Shown: positions 15,826 through 24,059, counted from the stretch's first letter. The stretch is DNA of 30,231 nt from CAZPKH01 sp964407165 (GCA_964407165.1 CAYOUJ010000030.1:1-30231), one strand, 5' to 3'. Notes: generated by a model not told the origin, from the sequence alone. Translations and numbers: made by a program.

Positions 15826-16302
15826 TCAATCGTGGTGGTAAGGTTCGTTGCGCAATATGGTCATGGCACGGTATAGCTGCTCGGTAAATAGTAGGCGGAC
15901 CATCTCGTGGGGGAACGTCAGGCGTGAGAGTGACAGCTTGAAGTCGGCGCGGGCATAGACTTCGGGGGAGAACCCGTACGGGCCGCCGACCGCGAAGACG
16001 AGGTTTTTGGATGCTCCGGCGGCGAGGCGCTTCTGAAGAAATCCGGCAAGCTCGCGGGAGGTCATCTCGCGGCCGTGCTCGTCGAGGAGCACGAGGATGT
16101 CACCCGCGGCGACCTTGGCGAGCATTGCCTGCCCCTCCTGCTGCTTCTGCCGCTCCTCGGTGAGGGCGCGGGTGGTGCGCACGTCAGGTATGACCACCTG
16201 CTCAAAGGGCAGGTAACGCTGGAGACGCCGTGCGTACTCCTCCTCGCCAAGGCGCAGGTAGTCAGTGGTGGTGCGGCCGACCACCATCAGTCGGCATTTC
16301 AC
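15826..16302 (-). CDS. rlmH: 23S rRNA (pseudouridine-1915 N3) methyltransferase RlmH
   Basis: RlmH methylates pseudouridine 1915 in helix 69 of 23S rRNA on assembled ribosomes, using SAM and a SPOUT knot. The length (158) is normal. Motifs are LDEHGREMTSRELAGFL from residue 73, GGPYGF at 106-111 (SAM-binding knot), and LSLSRLTFPHEMVRLLFTEQ followed by YRAMTILRNEPYHH at the C-terminus, a hallmark of the family. The start codon is GTG at 16302, overlapping the stop of the preceding skp-like gene in a GTGA, so translation is probably coupled. The reading frame begins MKCRLMVVGR, the expected N-terminal strand. Confidence 0.95.
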   Translation of the reverse strand: MKCRLMVVGRTTTDYLRLGEEEYARRLQRYLPFEQVVIPDVRTTRALTEERQKQQEGQAMLAKVAAGDILVLLDEHGREMTSRELAGFLQKRLAAGASKNLVFAVGGPYGFSPEVYARADFKLSLSRLTFPHEMVRLLFTEQLYRAMTILRNEPYHHD

Positions 16303-16889
16303 GGCTCCGGCTCGACTGCGGGTTCCTCAACCGGCGGCTGCCCGATTCCCAGCTTGGTGAGCACGAGTGGGGTGACATCTATGACGTCGGGGCTCATGTA
16401 TATGGGTTCGAGCCCGGGTGTCTGCGCGCCGCTAAGTTTCTGCGGCGAGAGGTCGCCGTAGATGATAGTGAACCCGTTCTCCTGCCCTACCTGGCGCACG
16501 GCGTCGATGACACGTGCTATGACGGGCCGGAGTATCTGCTGCTCGTAGTCGTTGAGCTGTGTGGTGACCGTTGCAAGGAACTCCTGAATACTTCTGTCGA
16601 GGGTCTGTATCTCCTGCAGTCGGCGCTCCTTGATGGCGTCGGACACCCTGGGGTCGGCGTTCAACGACTGGTATTCGGTGTATTTGCGCTGAAACTCAGA
16701 GCGCATGTCTTCAAGCTCCTTCTGATACTGGAGCGAAGTGGCCTCAAACTGCTGTTTTGCGTCCTCCATCTCGGGCATGCCGCGGTAAACCTGCCGAACA
16801 TCGACATAACCGAGGCGCACTTGAGCCGCGGCGCCGAGTGCGCACGACAGAGCCAGCAGGGTAATTATCAAGCATTTACGCATATTCAT
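16299..16889 (-). CDS. OmpH/Skp-family periplasmic chaperone, third copy
   Basis: A 196-residue Skp-like protein from the ATG at 16889 (a second ATG lies two codons in). The signal peptide ends around GAAAQ, and mature VRLGYVDVRQVYRGMPEMED is the standard Skp opening. The long middle is a charged coiled coil (the tentacles), and the C-terminal strand region is GFTIIYGDLS through VIDVTPLVLTKLGI. Unlike its two relatives it ends in a Pro/Glu tail (PPVEEPAVEPEP). Skp-type trimers hold unfolded outer-membrane proteins for BamA, encoded upstream. The gene overlaps rlmH by four bases. An ORF extension upstream of 16889 is rejected because it runs into a hairpin. Confidence 0.88.
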   Translation of the reverse strand: MNMRKCLIITLLALSCALGAAAQVRLGYVDVRQVYRGMPEMEDAKQQFEATSLQYQKELEDMRSEFQRKYTEYQSLNADPRVSDAIKERRLQEIQTLDRSIQEFLATVTTQLNDYEQQILRPVIARVIDAVRQVGQENGFTIIYGDLSPQKLSGAQTPGLEPIYMSPDVIDVTPLVLTKLGIGQPPVEEPAVEPEP

Positions 16890-16903
16890 AGAAAACGGGG
16901 AAA

Positions 16904-16936
16904 AGCGAGGCCAGGGCAAATGCCCGCAGTCTCGCT
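16904..16936 (-). terminator. Hairpin with T-rich tail between two skp genes
   Basis: On the minus strand, outer arms AGCGAG/CTCGCT (16931-16936 and 16904-16909) and inner arms GGGCA/TGCCC (16921-16925 and 16914-16918) form a two-part stem followed by TTTTCCCCGTTTTC. It lies 15 bases before the start codon of the third skp-like gene. It could act as an attenuator lowering expression of the downstream genes. A perfect 12-base palindrome (TTAACCGGTTAA, 16965-16976) lies just upstream. Confidence 0.45.
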
Positions 16937-17005
16937 GTGATGGGTAATTATAACAAACTGGTCTTTAACCGGTTAAGCAGATAACCCGGTAAAGAGGTGA
17001 ACTAT

Positions 17006-17503
17006 TTATTTGATGCCGAGCTTGGCCTTGACCAGCGGGGTGACGTTGTCGACGGACGTGCCGACATACACGGGCACCATGTTCTCGAAGATGAAAGTGT
17101 AGCCACCCTCCTGACCTACGGCGTTGATGGCGTCGACTATCTTCTGCTGGATAGGCTGCATGAGGGTCTCCTGCTGGCGGCTGAGCTCCTGCTGTGCGGT
17201 GTCGCGGAACTGCATGACGCGCTGGTAGAGCTCCTGGGCGCTCTGCTCGCGGCGGGTCTTGATTGACTCGGGGGTGTCGGCGGGGAGGTTGTCGAGTTCC
17301 TCGACAGCCTTCTGGAGCTCGTCCTGGAGCTTCTTCATCTCATCCTCATACTGCTTGGAAGCTGCCTGCAGGGTGTTGTTTACCTCGGTAATCTCAGGCA
17401 TGGTGGTGATGATTTCCTGAGTGTTGACGATGGCGAACTTGGCCTGTGCAAAGGCGGTGCAGGGGAGCATGATGGCCAGGGCCATCAGAAGTTTCTTGAT
17501 CAT
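17006..17503 (-). CDS. OmpH/Skp-family periplasmic chaperone, second copy
   Basis: A 165-residue protein with a signal peptide ending CTAFAQ, then AKFAIVNTQEIITTMPEITE, the Skp opening. Residues about 45-120 are a Lys/Glu/Gln-rich coiled coil. The C-terminus, GGYTFIFENMVPVYVGTSVDNVTPLV..KAKLGIK, is the family's closing beta region. The length matches Skp (about 160). It lies between two other skp-like genes, downstream of bamA, and probably assists outer-membrane protein delivery. The first and second copies are separated by a 138-base spacer with tandem repeats. Confidence 0.92.
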   Translation of the reverse strand: MIKKLLMALAIMLPCTAFAQAKFAIVNTQEIITTMPEITEVNNTLQAASKQYEDEMKKLQDELQKAVEELDNLPADTPESIKTRREQSAQELYQRVMQFRDTAQQELSRQQETLMQPIQQKIVDAINAVGQEGGYTFIFENMVPVYVGTSVDNVTPLVKAKLGIK

Positions 17504-17536
17504 TTTCGTATAACTGTTTGGTTTTTGGTTGCTAAT

Positions 17537-17634
17537 TAAGGAATTTAAGGAGAGTAAGGAATTTAAGGAGAGTCAGAAATTTAAGGGAATTAGGGGAGCA
17601 ATCAGCTAATCACTAATCACTAATCACTACTCAC
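17537..17634. repeat. Two tandem micro-repeats in the skp1-skp2 spacer
   Basis: An 18-base unit (TAAGGAATTTAAGGAGAG) is repeated exactly at 17537-17554 and 17555-17572, with a degraded third copy after it. A 7-base unit, TAATCAC, then occurs three times perfectly at 17607-17627, followed by TACTCAC. The spacer has no ORF. Confidence 0.8.
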
Positions 17635-17641
17635 TAATTAC

Positions 17642-18157
17642 CTACTTTCCGTAGCCGAGGCGCTCGAGCACCTCGTTGCTTACGTCGATACGGGGTGATG
17701 CGTAGATGATGTCGCCGGCGGAGGCGCGGTCGAAGATCACCTGATAGCCGCGCTCGTCGGCTACCTTCTTGACAGCGGTGTAGATGTCGTCCATGATGGG
17801 CTTGAGCAGGGAGGCGCGCTTCTTGTTAAGCTCGCCCTCGGGACCGAAGTACTTGTTGCGCAGGTCGGCGCTCTCGCGCTCCTTGGCGACAATCTCCTCC
17901 TCGCGCTTCTTCTGCTGCTCGTCGGTGAGAAACACCTTGTCGGCCTGGTAGGTCTTGTAGAGGTTCTCGGCCTCCTTGCTGAGCTCCTCGACCTCGCGCT
18001 GCCAGCGCTGCGAGAGCTGGTTGAGCTGTTCGTTGGCCATCTCGTAGGCGGGGACGTTCTTGAGGATATATTCCATGTCTACAAGGGCAAACTTCTGTGC
18101 GTAGGCGCCAAGGGTGCAAGCCACCAGCGCCAAGAGTGCTATGAGTGTTCGTTTCAT
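17642..18157 (-). CDS. OmpH/Skp-family periplasmic chaperone, first copy
   Basis: A 171-residue protein: signal peptide to TLGAYAQ, then KFALVDMEYILKNVPAYEMA, followed by a strongly charged coiled coil (about residues 40-125, many KR/E pairs), then GYQVIFDRASAGDIIYASPRIDVSNEVLERLGYGK. All the family landmarks are present. It is the skp copy nearest to bamA (57 bases after its stop) and the one most like the standard Bacteroidetes OmpH that follows bamA. It should shuttle unfolded outer-membrane proteins across the periplasm to the Bam machine. Confidence 0.93.
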   Translation of the reverse strand: MKRTLIALLALVACTLGAYAQKFALVDMEYILKNVPAYEMANEQLNQLSQRWQREVEELSKEAENLYKTYQADKVFLTDEQQKKREEEIVAKERESADLRNKYFGPEGELNKKRASLLKPIMDDIYTAVKKVADERGYQVIFDRASAGDIIYASPRIDVSNEVLERLGYGK

Positions 18158-18214
18158 ATTCTGTAACCGTTTTTGTTTAGTATGACTGCGGAATGGACAA
18201 ATGGTTTAGCGTGC

Positions 18215-20824
18215 TTAGAACTCCTGGCCGAGAATGAAGTGGAAGTTTGAGCCGCCACGGGTGCCGTAGACTTTGTCGAAGCCGTAAGCCCAGTCGATGC
18301 CCATCCAGCCTATCATGGAGAGGAAGACGCGGACGCCGACGCCTGCCGAGCGCTTGACGTCGAAGGGGGCGAATGCGCCGACGGAGGTCCAGGCGTTGCC
18401 GGCCTCGACGAAGCACAGGCCGTAGATGGTAGTAGAGCTCTGCAGCAGGAAGGGGAAGTGGAGCTCGAGGCCGTAGCGGGTGTAGGCGTAGCCCTCGGCG
18501 GTGTAGGGAGTGAACTGGCCGTTGTCATATCCACGGAGGCCGATGGTCTCGGTGGCGTATGTGTATGAGCCGGTCATGCCGTCGCCGCCGACGTAGAAGG
18601 TCTCAAAGGGGGTCTTGCACCACTTGTTGTAAGAGCCGAGCAGGCCGATGTCGGCACGGGTCATGAGCACGAGGGTCCACTGCCCGTCGGGGTCGGTCAG
18701 AGGTATGTAAGTGCGGCTCTTGAAGCGCAGCTTCCAATACTCAATCCACTTGTACAGCTCTTTCTTGGAGGCGTCGGTGTTGGCCTCGTAAAGGGCCTTC
18801 CAGTCTTTGTTGCGGAAGACAGAGAAGGGTGGCGTGACCTGCAGGTTGAGCGAGAAGATGGAGCCGCTGCGGGTATAATACGAGTTGTCGATGCTCTGGC
18901 GTGCCAGGGTGAGACCGAGGACGACGGAGTTTGACGTGCCGTTCTTCATATAATACAGATACTCCCAGTTCTTCAGGTTGTACCAGTTATACGACAGCTC
19001 GGCGGAGAATGTGAAGTAGTCGTCGGGCCAACTGAGCCGCTTGCCGAGGCCTACGGTGATGCCGAGCATCTGGAGCCACTTGTTGGGGTCGTAGGAGTTC
19101 TGGTAGTAATAAGAGGAGTTGTCGCTGTAATACGAGCTGCCGTAGTAGCTGTAATACGACGAGTTTGCCCACTGGTTGTTGTAGTACGACGAGTTGACTC
19201 CGGTCTGACGGCTGTAGAAGCCGCTGACGGAGAGCTGGTTGGGGCGCTTGCCGCCGAACCACGGGTCAACGAATGAGAAGCTGTAGGCCTGGTAGTAGCG
19301 GGCGTTGGTCTGGGCGGAGATGCTCAGCGACTGTCCTTCGCCCTGGGGGATGAGGCCCTTGTATGAGCTGGGGTGGAAGAGGTTGCGGATGGAGAAGTTT
19401 GTAAACTTGATGCCGACCTTGCCGATGATGCCGGTCTGACCCCAGCCGAAGGAGAGCTCGAGCTGGTCTGAGGGCTTCGACTCGAGGTTGAAGATGATGT
19501 CGACGGTGCCGTCGTCTTCGTTAGGCTCGGGGCGGATGTCCATGGTCTCGGGGTTGAACTGGCCGGTGGCGGCAATCTCGCGGGCCGAGCGCATGAGGTC
19601 GTCGCGGCTGAAGAGCTGGCCGGGCTTCACGCGGAGCTCACGGCGGACCACGCGCTCATAGATGCGGTCGTTGCCGTTGATGACCACGCGGTTAATACGA
19701 GCCTGCGGGCCCTCGACCATGCGCATCTCCAGGTCGATGGAGTCGCCATCGACATTGCGCTCGATGGGCACGAGCTGGTAGAATAGGTAGCCGTGGTTGT
19801 AGTAGAGGTTCGACACGGCGTCGTCGTCGTCGCTGACGCGCTTGTTGAGGAGCTTCTGGTTATATACGTCGCCCTTCTCCATGCCCAGTATGTCGGCGAG
19901 AAGCTCGGTGGGGTATACGGTGTTGCCCACCCAGGTTATGTCATTGATATAGTAGCGGTGGCCCTCTTCGACGGTAATGTATACGTCTACCGTATGGTCG
20001 TCGTAGGGCACTACACTGTCGGCGACGATGCGGGCGTCGCGGTAGCCCAGCTCGTTGTATTTGTCGATGATGCGCTTGAGGTCGTCCTGGTAGTCGGTCT
20101 CGACGAACTTCTTCTGGCGGAAGATGTTGAGAAGTTTGCCCTTCTCGTTAGTCTTCTTCATAGTGCGCTGTATCTTGCCGTCGGAGAGCACGTCGTTGCC
20201 GGTTATGTAGATCTTGTGGACCTTGACCTTGTCGTGGCGGTCAATCTTGATGTTGACCAATACCTGGTTTTGGGCCGAAAGGTCGTCTTCAAGGGTAATC
20301 TTGACTGCGGCGTTGCCGAAACCCTTGTCGGAGTAATATTTCTTGATTATCTGCTCGGCGCGGTTGACGATATTTTGGGTAATCTGGTTGCCCTGCGCGA
20401 GCTGGAGGCGGTCCTGAAGGTCTTTCTGCTCACCCTTCTTGGCTCCGATGTAGTTGATGGAGGCGATGCGTGGCTGCTCGCGGAGGTTGATGGTGAGCCA
20501 CGCCTTTGAGCCCACCGTCTTGTCGACGAGTATCTGCACGTTGGAGAAGAGGCCCTGGCGCCACAGGCGCTTGCAGGCGTCGGTGATGTCTTCGCCGGGG
20601 ATGTCGATTTTCTGGCCTACTTTGAGACCGGTGTAGCCGATGATGATGGTGGGATCGTAGTTAGGGGCGCCCTCCACCTCGATGCCGGCAATCTCGTAGG
20701 TGCGGCCGCGCTGGGAAGTATAAGTGATCGTAGGGTTGTAGATAGTGTCGGATGCCTCCTGGGCAGTGGCCGCGAGGGCTGCCAGGAGCACGACAAAAGG
20801 TATGAGTAGGCGTTTCATTTGCAT
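18215..20824 (-). CDS. bamA: BamA outer-membrane protein assembly factor
   Basis: BamA folds beta-barrel proteins into the outer membrane. From the ATG at 20824 (or 20818) the product has about 869 residues: signal peptide (MKRLLIPFVVLLAALAATAQ), five POTRA domains to about residue 450 (for example YEIAGIEVEGAPNYD, KVHKIYITGNDVLSD, YYINDITWVGNTVYP, INRVVINGNDRIYE), then the barrel ending in FILGQEF with the required terminal Phe. The LSFGWGQTGIIGKVGIKFTN stretch starts the barrel. The barrel carries an unusual Tyr/Ser/Asn-rich insert near residues 543-580 with repeated SSYY words. A longer ORF reaching 21082 overlaps uppS and is rejected; the chosen start leaves 19 bases after the uppS stop. 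skp-like genes follow. Confidence 0.95.
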   Translation of the reverse strand: MQMKRLLIPFVVLLAALAATAQEASDTIYNPTITYTSQRGRTYEIAGIEVEGAPNYDPTIIIGYTGLKVGQKIDIPGEDITDACKRLWRQGLFSNVQILVDKTVGSKAWLTINLREQPRIASINYIGAKKGEQKDLQDRLQLAQGNQITQNIVNRAEQIIKKYYSDKGFGNAAVKITLEDDLSAQNQVLVNIKIDRHDKVKVHKIYITGNDVLSDGKIQRTMKKTNEKGKLLNIFRQKKFVETDYQDDLKRIIDKYNELGYRDARIVADSVVPYDDHTVDVYITVEEGHRYYINDITWVGNTVYPTELLADILGMEKGDVYNQKLLNKRVSDDDDAVSNLYYNHGYLFYQLVPIERNVDGDSIDLEMRMVEGPQARINRVVINGNDRIYERVVRRELRVKPGQLFSRDDLMRSAREIAATGQFNPETMDIRPEPNEDDGTVDIIFNLESKPSDQLELSFGWGQTGIIGKVGIKFTNFSIRNLFHPSSYKGLIPQGEGQSLSISAQTNARYYQAYSFSFVDPWFGGKRPNQLSVSGFYSRQTGVNSSYYNNQWANSSYYSYYGSSYYSDNSSYYYQNSYDPNKWLQMLGITVGLGKRLSWPDDYFTFSAELSYNWYNLKNWEYLYYMKNGTSNSVVLGLTLARQSIDNSYYTRSGSIFSLNLQVTPPFSVFRNKDWKALYEANTDASKKELYKWIEYWKLRFKSRTYIPLTDPDGQWTLVLMTRADIGLLGSYNKWCKTPFETFYVGGDGMTGSYTYATETIGLRGYDNGQFTPYTAEGYAYTRYGLELHFPFLLQSSTTIYGLCFVEAGNAWTSVGAFAPFDVKRSAGVGVRVFLSMIGWMGIDWAYGFDKVYGTRGGSNFHFILGQEF

Positions 20825-20843
20825 GCGCGTGATGAAGGGATGG

Positions 20844-21545
20844 TCATTTGAGCTGTTCGGAGATGAGTCCGAAGCGGCGCTCGCGACCCTGGTATCGTAT
20901 GATGTCGGCGAGGAGGTCGGCCTTCTGATAGTCAGGCCAATACTTCTCGTTGATAATGATTTCGGAGTATGCAATCTGCCAGAGCAGGTAGTTGGAGACG
21001 CGGCGGTCGCCTCCGGTGCGAATGAGCAGGTCGGGGTCGGGCATGCCGGCGGTGGAGAGGCGGGCTGCAAAAGCGGCGTCATCGATCTCCACGGGGCGTA
21101 TGCGTCCGGCTGCTGCGTCCTCGGCGAGGCTGCGCGCTGCCCGGGTTATCTCCCAGCGAGAGGAGTAGCTGATGGCGAGGCAGAGTGTGAGGCCGGTGCA
21201 GTGGGCGGTCTGGGCCATGCAGGCGTCGAGGCGTTCGAGGGCCGTGGCGGGCATCCGGGAGTCGTCGCCGATGCGCACCATGCGCACGTTCTTGCGTATC
21301 ATCTCGGGGGTCTCGCGCTCGATGGCGAGTACGATGAGGTGCATCAGCGCGTCGACCTCTGCCTGGGGGCGATTCCAGTTCTCGGTGGAGAAGGTGTAGA
21401 GCGTGAGGTATTTGACCCCGATGTCAGAGGCCTGCTCGGTGATACGGTGGACGGCGTCGACGCCCTCCACGTGTCCGGCGGAGCGCTCGAGGCCTCGGGC
21501 CTTGGCCCACCGCCCGTTGCCGTCCATGATGATGGCGATGTGCAC
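20844..21545 (-). CDS. uppS: Undecaprenyl diphosphate synthase (isoprenyl transferase)
   Basis: UppS condenses isopentenyl diphosphate units onto farnesyl diphosphate to make the C55 lipid carrier for wall and surface glycans. Motifs: HIAIIMDGNGRWAKARG (catalytic Asp and phosphate-binding loop) at the N-terminus, LYTFSTENWNRP near residue 50, LCLAISYSSRWEI near 130, and DLLIRTGGDRRVSNYLLWQ with YSEIIINEKYWPD near the end. The only ordinary start codon in frame is GTG at 21545, giving 233 residues. The frame stays open upstream and encodes IDPDRLP directly before HIAIIMDG, which resembles the usual family N-terminus, so the true start may be a rarer codon such as CTG at 21611. It sits between the DUF6089 gene and bamA. 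Confidence 0.93.
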   Translation of the reverse strand: MHIAIIMDGNGRWAKARGLERSAGHVEGVDAVHRITEQASDIGVKYLTLYTFSTENWNRPQAEVDALMHLIVLAIERETPEMIRKNVRMVRIGDDSRMPATALERLDACMAQTAHCTGLTLCLAISYSSRWEITRAARSLAEDAAAGRIRPVEIDDAAFAARLSTAGMPDPDLLIRTGGDRRVSNYLLWQIAYSEIIINEKYWPDYQKADLLADIIRYQGRERRFGLISEQLK

Positions 21546-21630
21546 CGGGAGGCGGTCGGGGTCGATCTGCGCAGCGAGCTGCTGCTCTAATATGTCGTTG
21601 TCAGTTTTCAGTTGCTGTTCTTTAAATTTT

Positions 21631-22323
21631 TCAGTCGATGCGGTTGCAGGTCTCGCAACGCTTGCCGAACTCGTAGGTGAGGCTGACGCCGATGGCGGAA
21701 TACCAGTCGTTGTTTTTCACAAACGAGCTTTTGATGCGGTAGAGGTCCGTCAGGTCGCCGTCGAGCTTGTCGCCGAAGAGGTGGGCGAAAGTGAACTCGG
21801 CAGATATGTTCAGCCGCTCCTTGAGTTTGTATTTGACACCCACGCTCAGCGGCACGGTGAAAGCCACCGAGTTGCCTGCTCCGTCCTTGCCCATGGTCAG
21901 CGACGCGCCGACGCCGACGGCCACGTATGGCGTCCAGCGGCTCAGGCGCTTGTAGGTCTCGCCGATGCCGAAGGGGAGAAAGTTGCACTCGCCACGAACG
22001 TCCAGATGGATGGCCGATGAGCTGAAGCTGTATGTCTCGCCGTCGGGAAACACCATGTTAAAGTCCTCGGAGTCACCTTTATACGTAGCGTATGCGAGCT
22101 GGGTGCGGATGGCCCAGCGGGCGTTGGCTATGTATCGGAATTGAGCATGTACGTCCAGGCCGGGGTGCTTGAACATGTTGCTCTCGTTGACGTCGCCGAG
22201 GTATCCGCTCATGCCGATGCCACCGCCGAGGTCAAACTTGTAGGGCGCCTCCTGGGCGCTCATTTTCAGCACTCCTGCTGAAAGCATCAATATTATTATA
22301 ATCGTCCGGAGAGTTTTCTTCAT
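21631..22323 (-). CDS. DUF6089-like outer-membrane beta-barrel protein
   Basis: From the ATG at 22323 (MKKTLRTI) the protein has 230 residues; an upstream GTG at 22338 is less likely. A signal peptide ends near KMSAQ. The mature part is a small eight-strand-type barrel: FDLGGGIGMSGYLGDVN, ARWAIRTQLAYATYKGD, SAIHLDVRGECNFLPFG, WTPYVAVGVGASLTMG, VAFTVPLSVGVKYKLKERL, ISAEFTFAHLFGDKLDG and a final YSAIGVSLTYEFGKRC. YLGDxN near the start and a DxLDG loop near the end are features I associate with the DUF6089 family, which commonly neighbours uppS and bamA in Bacteroidetes. It superficially resembles PorT, but I would not call it that. The function is unknown; context suggests envelope biogenesis. 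Confidence 0.8.
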   Translation of the reverse strand: MKKTLRTIIIILMLSAGVLKMSAQEAPYKFDLGGGIGMSGYLGDVNESNMFKHPGLDVHAQFRYIANARWAIRTQLAYATYKGDSEDFNMVFPDGETYSFSSSAIHLDVRGECNFLPFGIGETYKRLSRWTPYVAVGVGASLTMGKDGAGNSVAFTVPLSVGVKYKLKERLNISAEFTFAHLFGDKLDGDLTDLYRIKSSFVKNNDWYSAIGVSLTYEFGKRCETCNRID

Positions 22324-22364
22324 ATAATAAAAACGCACGCGGGTGATTAAAATTACATTCTTAG

Positions 22365-22392
22365 TTTTTAGTTTTTGGTTTTTAGTTTTTAG
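22365..22392. repeat. Four 7-base tandem units (TTTTTAG) in a spacer
   Basis: TTTTTAG, TTTTTGG, TTTTTAG and TTTTTAG follow each other without gaps in the 113-base spacer between the DUF6242 stop and the DUF6089 start. The rest of the spacer is AT-rich with TAAAC/TTAAAC words and no ORF. Confidence 0.75.
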
Positions 22393-22436
22393 TGAGATTT
22401 TTGTATGGCATAAACACTAAACTTTAAACCTTAAAC

Positions 22437-23969
22437 TTATTGGAGAGGCTTGAACATCAGTCGGTTGATGACGCCGCGCCAGACGGTGTTGCATAGGGCG
22501 CCGCTGTCGGGGTAGCCGCCGAAGAGGTATACAAACGGGCACTCCCACTCGGTGATTGGGGCCACGGCACGCGAGTTGACGCCGCGGTCTATCTTAAACC
22601 AAGGCTGAAGCTTGACCGCGGGCATCTCGCGCCAGGTTGAGGAGCCGGAGCGGGCATACATGGTCTGCTTGAAGACGAGGGCCTGTGCGCTGTATGTCGA
22701 TGGTATATAGGAGGGAAGTTGCATTAGCGACCCTGCAAGGCCCCAGTGCATGCCCTGGTCGTAAGAGATATACGTGCTCTCCTGCATGGTGCCGTCGGCG
22801 TCGCGGCCACCAAATGCCACAAGGACAGAATATTCGGTGGTTACCCACGTGTCTGTGTCGGTCTTGAAGCAGAAGTATGGGAAGACGGTCATACCCTCGC
22901 AGGCTGTGGGAAAGCCACCGTTCTTGGAGATGGCAGCCCAAGAGGAGCCGTCGTAAGCCCACGTCTCGGCGGTGATGGTGCCCGAAGCGGTGCGACCGCC
23001 TACCACGATGCAGGTGTTGGTACCGCTCCAAATGGTTGTGAACGTGAGCAGTTGGCTGGTCATGTCGACGGGGAAGTCATTGTCGACTGCCGTGGTAGTC
23101 ATCTCAGGGTAGCGGAGAACGACGTAGCCGTCGGCGCTGCTCTGCGACGCGAGTATGGAGGAGCCGTAACCGCCATATATCCAACGGATGCCGCTGACAG
23201 AGGTAGCAGTCCAGTCAATACCGTCGGCTGAAGTGTAGAGCGTGCGGGCGTCGCCGACAACGATATAGAGGGCGTCGGAGGAGGCGCTGAACGTGTTTAC
23301 ATCAGCCTCGGCGGGCAGGTTGGCCGTTTTGACGGTCCAGTCGTCGTTATAGGGGTTTTCGGTAACAGAGAGAGTGGCTGAGGAGCCATTGCTGACCAGA
23401 CAATAGCATTTATCATTGAATGTCAACGATTTCTGTGCCGTAGGATTGCTGATGGATCCGGGGAGGGTACGCATGGCCGTGGAGTTCCAATACAGGGAGT
23501 CTGGCTCCATGGTGTGCACGTTCACCTTAATAGTATAGTCGCGGGTGACGGCCTCGTCGTAGGAGGTAATGCGCAGAGTTACATCGCCGTAGGTGAAGTT
23601 TATGCTGTCGGTGGTGGTCTCGGCGTAGTCCACCTCCTTGCGGTTGCCCGAGGCGTCCGGGCTCTCGATAAGAATCGCGGAGGAGACTGTCGGCAACCCG
23701 ATGTCGAGCACTAGGGCGCTGATGTCAGTGCCCTTAGGGAGGGAGTCAGCGTTGTATATCAGCGCGTTGTTGAGGTCGATGGAGAAGTAGACAGAGTCGA
23801 GGCCTGCCAGCACCGAGTCGTCCTCGGCAAGCGAGAACGACGTCACGGCCACGTTTGAGTAGGTAATGGCGATAGTGGCCTCGTCGTCAGAACTTTTGCT
23901 GTCGTTGCAGGCAGGCAGGATAACCGCGAGGGCGAGCGCAGACAGGATATATGTCAATAGATATCGCAT
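22437..23969 (-). CDS. DUF6242-like lipoprotein
   Basis: The 510-residue product has a lipoprotein signal ending VILPAC (Cys21); SDDE lies a few residues further on, a possible but shifted surface-export signal. Residues about 30-150 form a Bacteroidetes-type N-terminal beta domain (AIAITYSNVAVTSFSLAEDDSV-like opening, then VTRDYTIKVNVHTMEPD). From about 160 to the end there are kelch/sialidase-like blades: WTVKTANLP, LYTSADGIDWTATS, IVVGGRTASGTITAETWAYD, VLVAFGGRDADGTM and VYLFGGYPDSG. This arrangement is that of DUF6242 proteins, of unknown function. The start at 23969 is supported by a promoter box at 24001-24008 and by the signal peptide; a TTG 27 bases upstream is rejected. It may head the long operon that continues through uppS, bamA and skp. 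Confidence 0.8.
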   Translation of the reverse strand: MRYLLTYILSALALAVILPACNDSKSSDDEATIAITYSNVAVTSFSLAEDDSVLAGLDSVYFSIDLNNALIYNADSLPKGTDISALVLDIGLPTVSSAILIESPDASGNRKEVDYAETTTDSINFTYGDVTLRITSYDEAVTRDYTIKVNVHTMEPDSLYWNSTAMRTLPGSISNPTAQKSLTFNDKCYCLVSNGSSATLSVTENPYNDDWTVKTANLPAEADVNTFSASSDALYIVVGDARTLYTSADGIDWTATSVSGIRWIYGGYGSSILASQSSADGYVVLRYPEMTTTAVDNDFPVDMTSQLLTFTTIWSGTNTCIVVGGRTASGTITAETWAYDGSSWAAISKNGGFPTACEGMTVFPYFCFKTDTDTWVTTEYSVLVAFGGRDADGTMQESTYISYDQGMHWGLAGSLMQLPSYIPSTYSAQALVFKQTMYARSGSSTWREMPAVKLQPWFKIDRGVNSRAVAPITEWECPFVYLFGGYPDSGALCNTVWRGVINRLMFKPLQ

Positions 23970-24000
23970 ACTGTTACTGTGTGCAGTTGATTTCAAGGTG

Positions 24001-24008
24001 CAAAGTTA
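24001..24008 (-). promoter_or_regulatory. Promoter -7 box upstream of the DUF6242 gene
   Basis: The minus strand reads TAACTTTG, a perfect TAnnTTTG match 32 bases before the ATG at 23969. A partial -33 word (TTGG, 24029-24032) lies 20 bases further up. It lies between the ribD stop and the DUF6242 gene, and so marks a transcription-unit boundary. Confidence 0.55.
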
Positions 24009-24059
24009 GCAACATTTTTCGATATAGCCCAACGCAAAATCGACAAACCGCAAAATTTA

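Noticed and set aside
17537..17634. CRISPR-like array
   Set aside because: The units are contiguous 18-base and 7-base tandem repeats without spacers, and no cas gene is present.
20825..21082. N-terminal extension of bamA into uppS
   Set aside because: The in-frame extension overlaps the conserved end of uppS, whereas the internal ATG at 20824 gives a normal signal peptide.
21631..22323. PorT component of the type IX secretion system
   Set aside because: Shared features are only those of any small outer-membrane barrel; position next to uppS and bamA and the motifs fit DUF6089 better.
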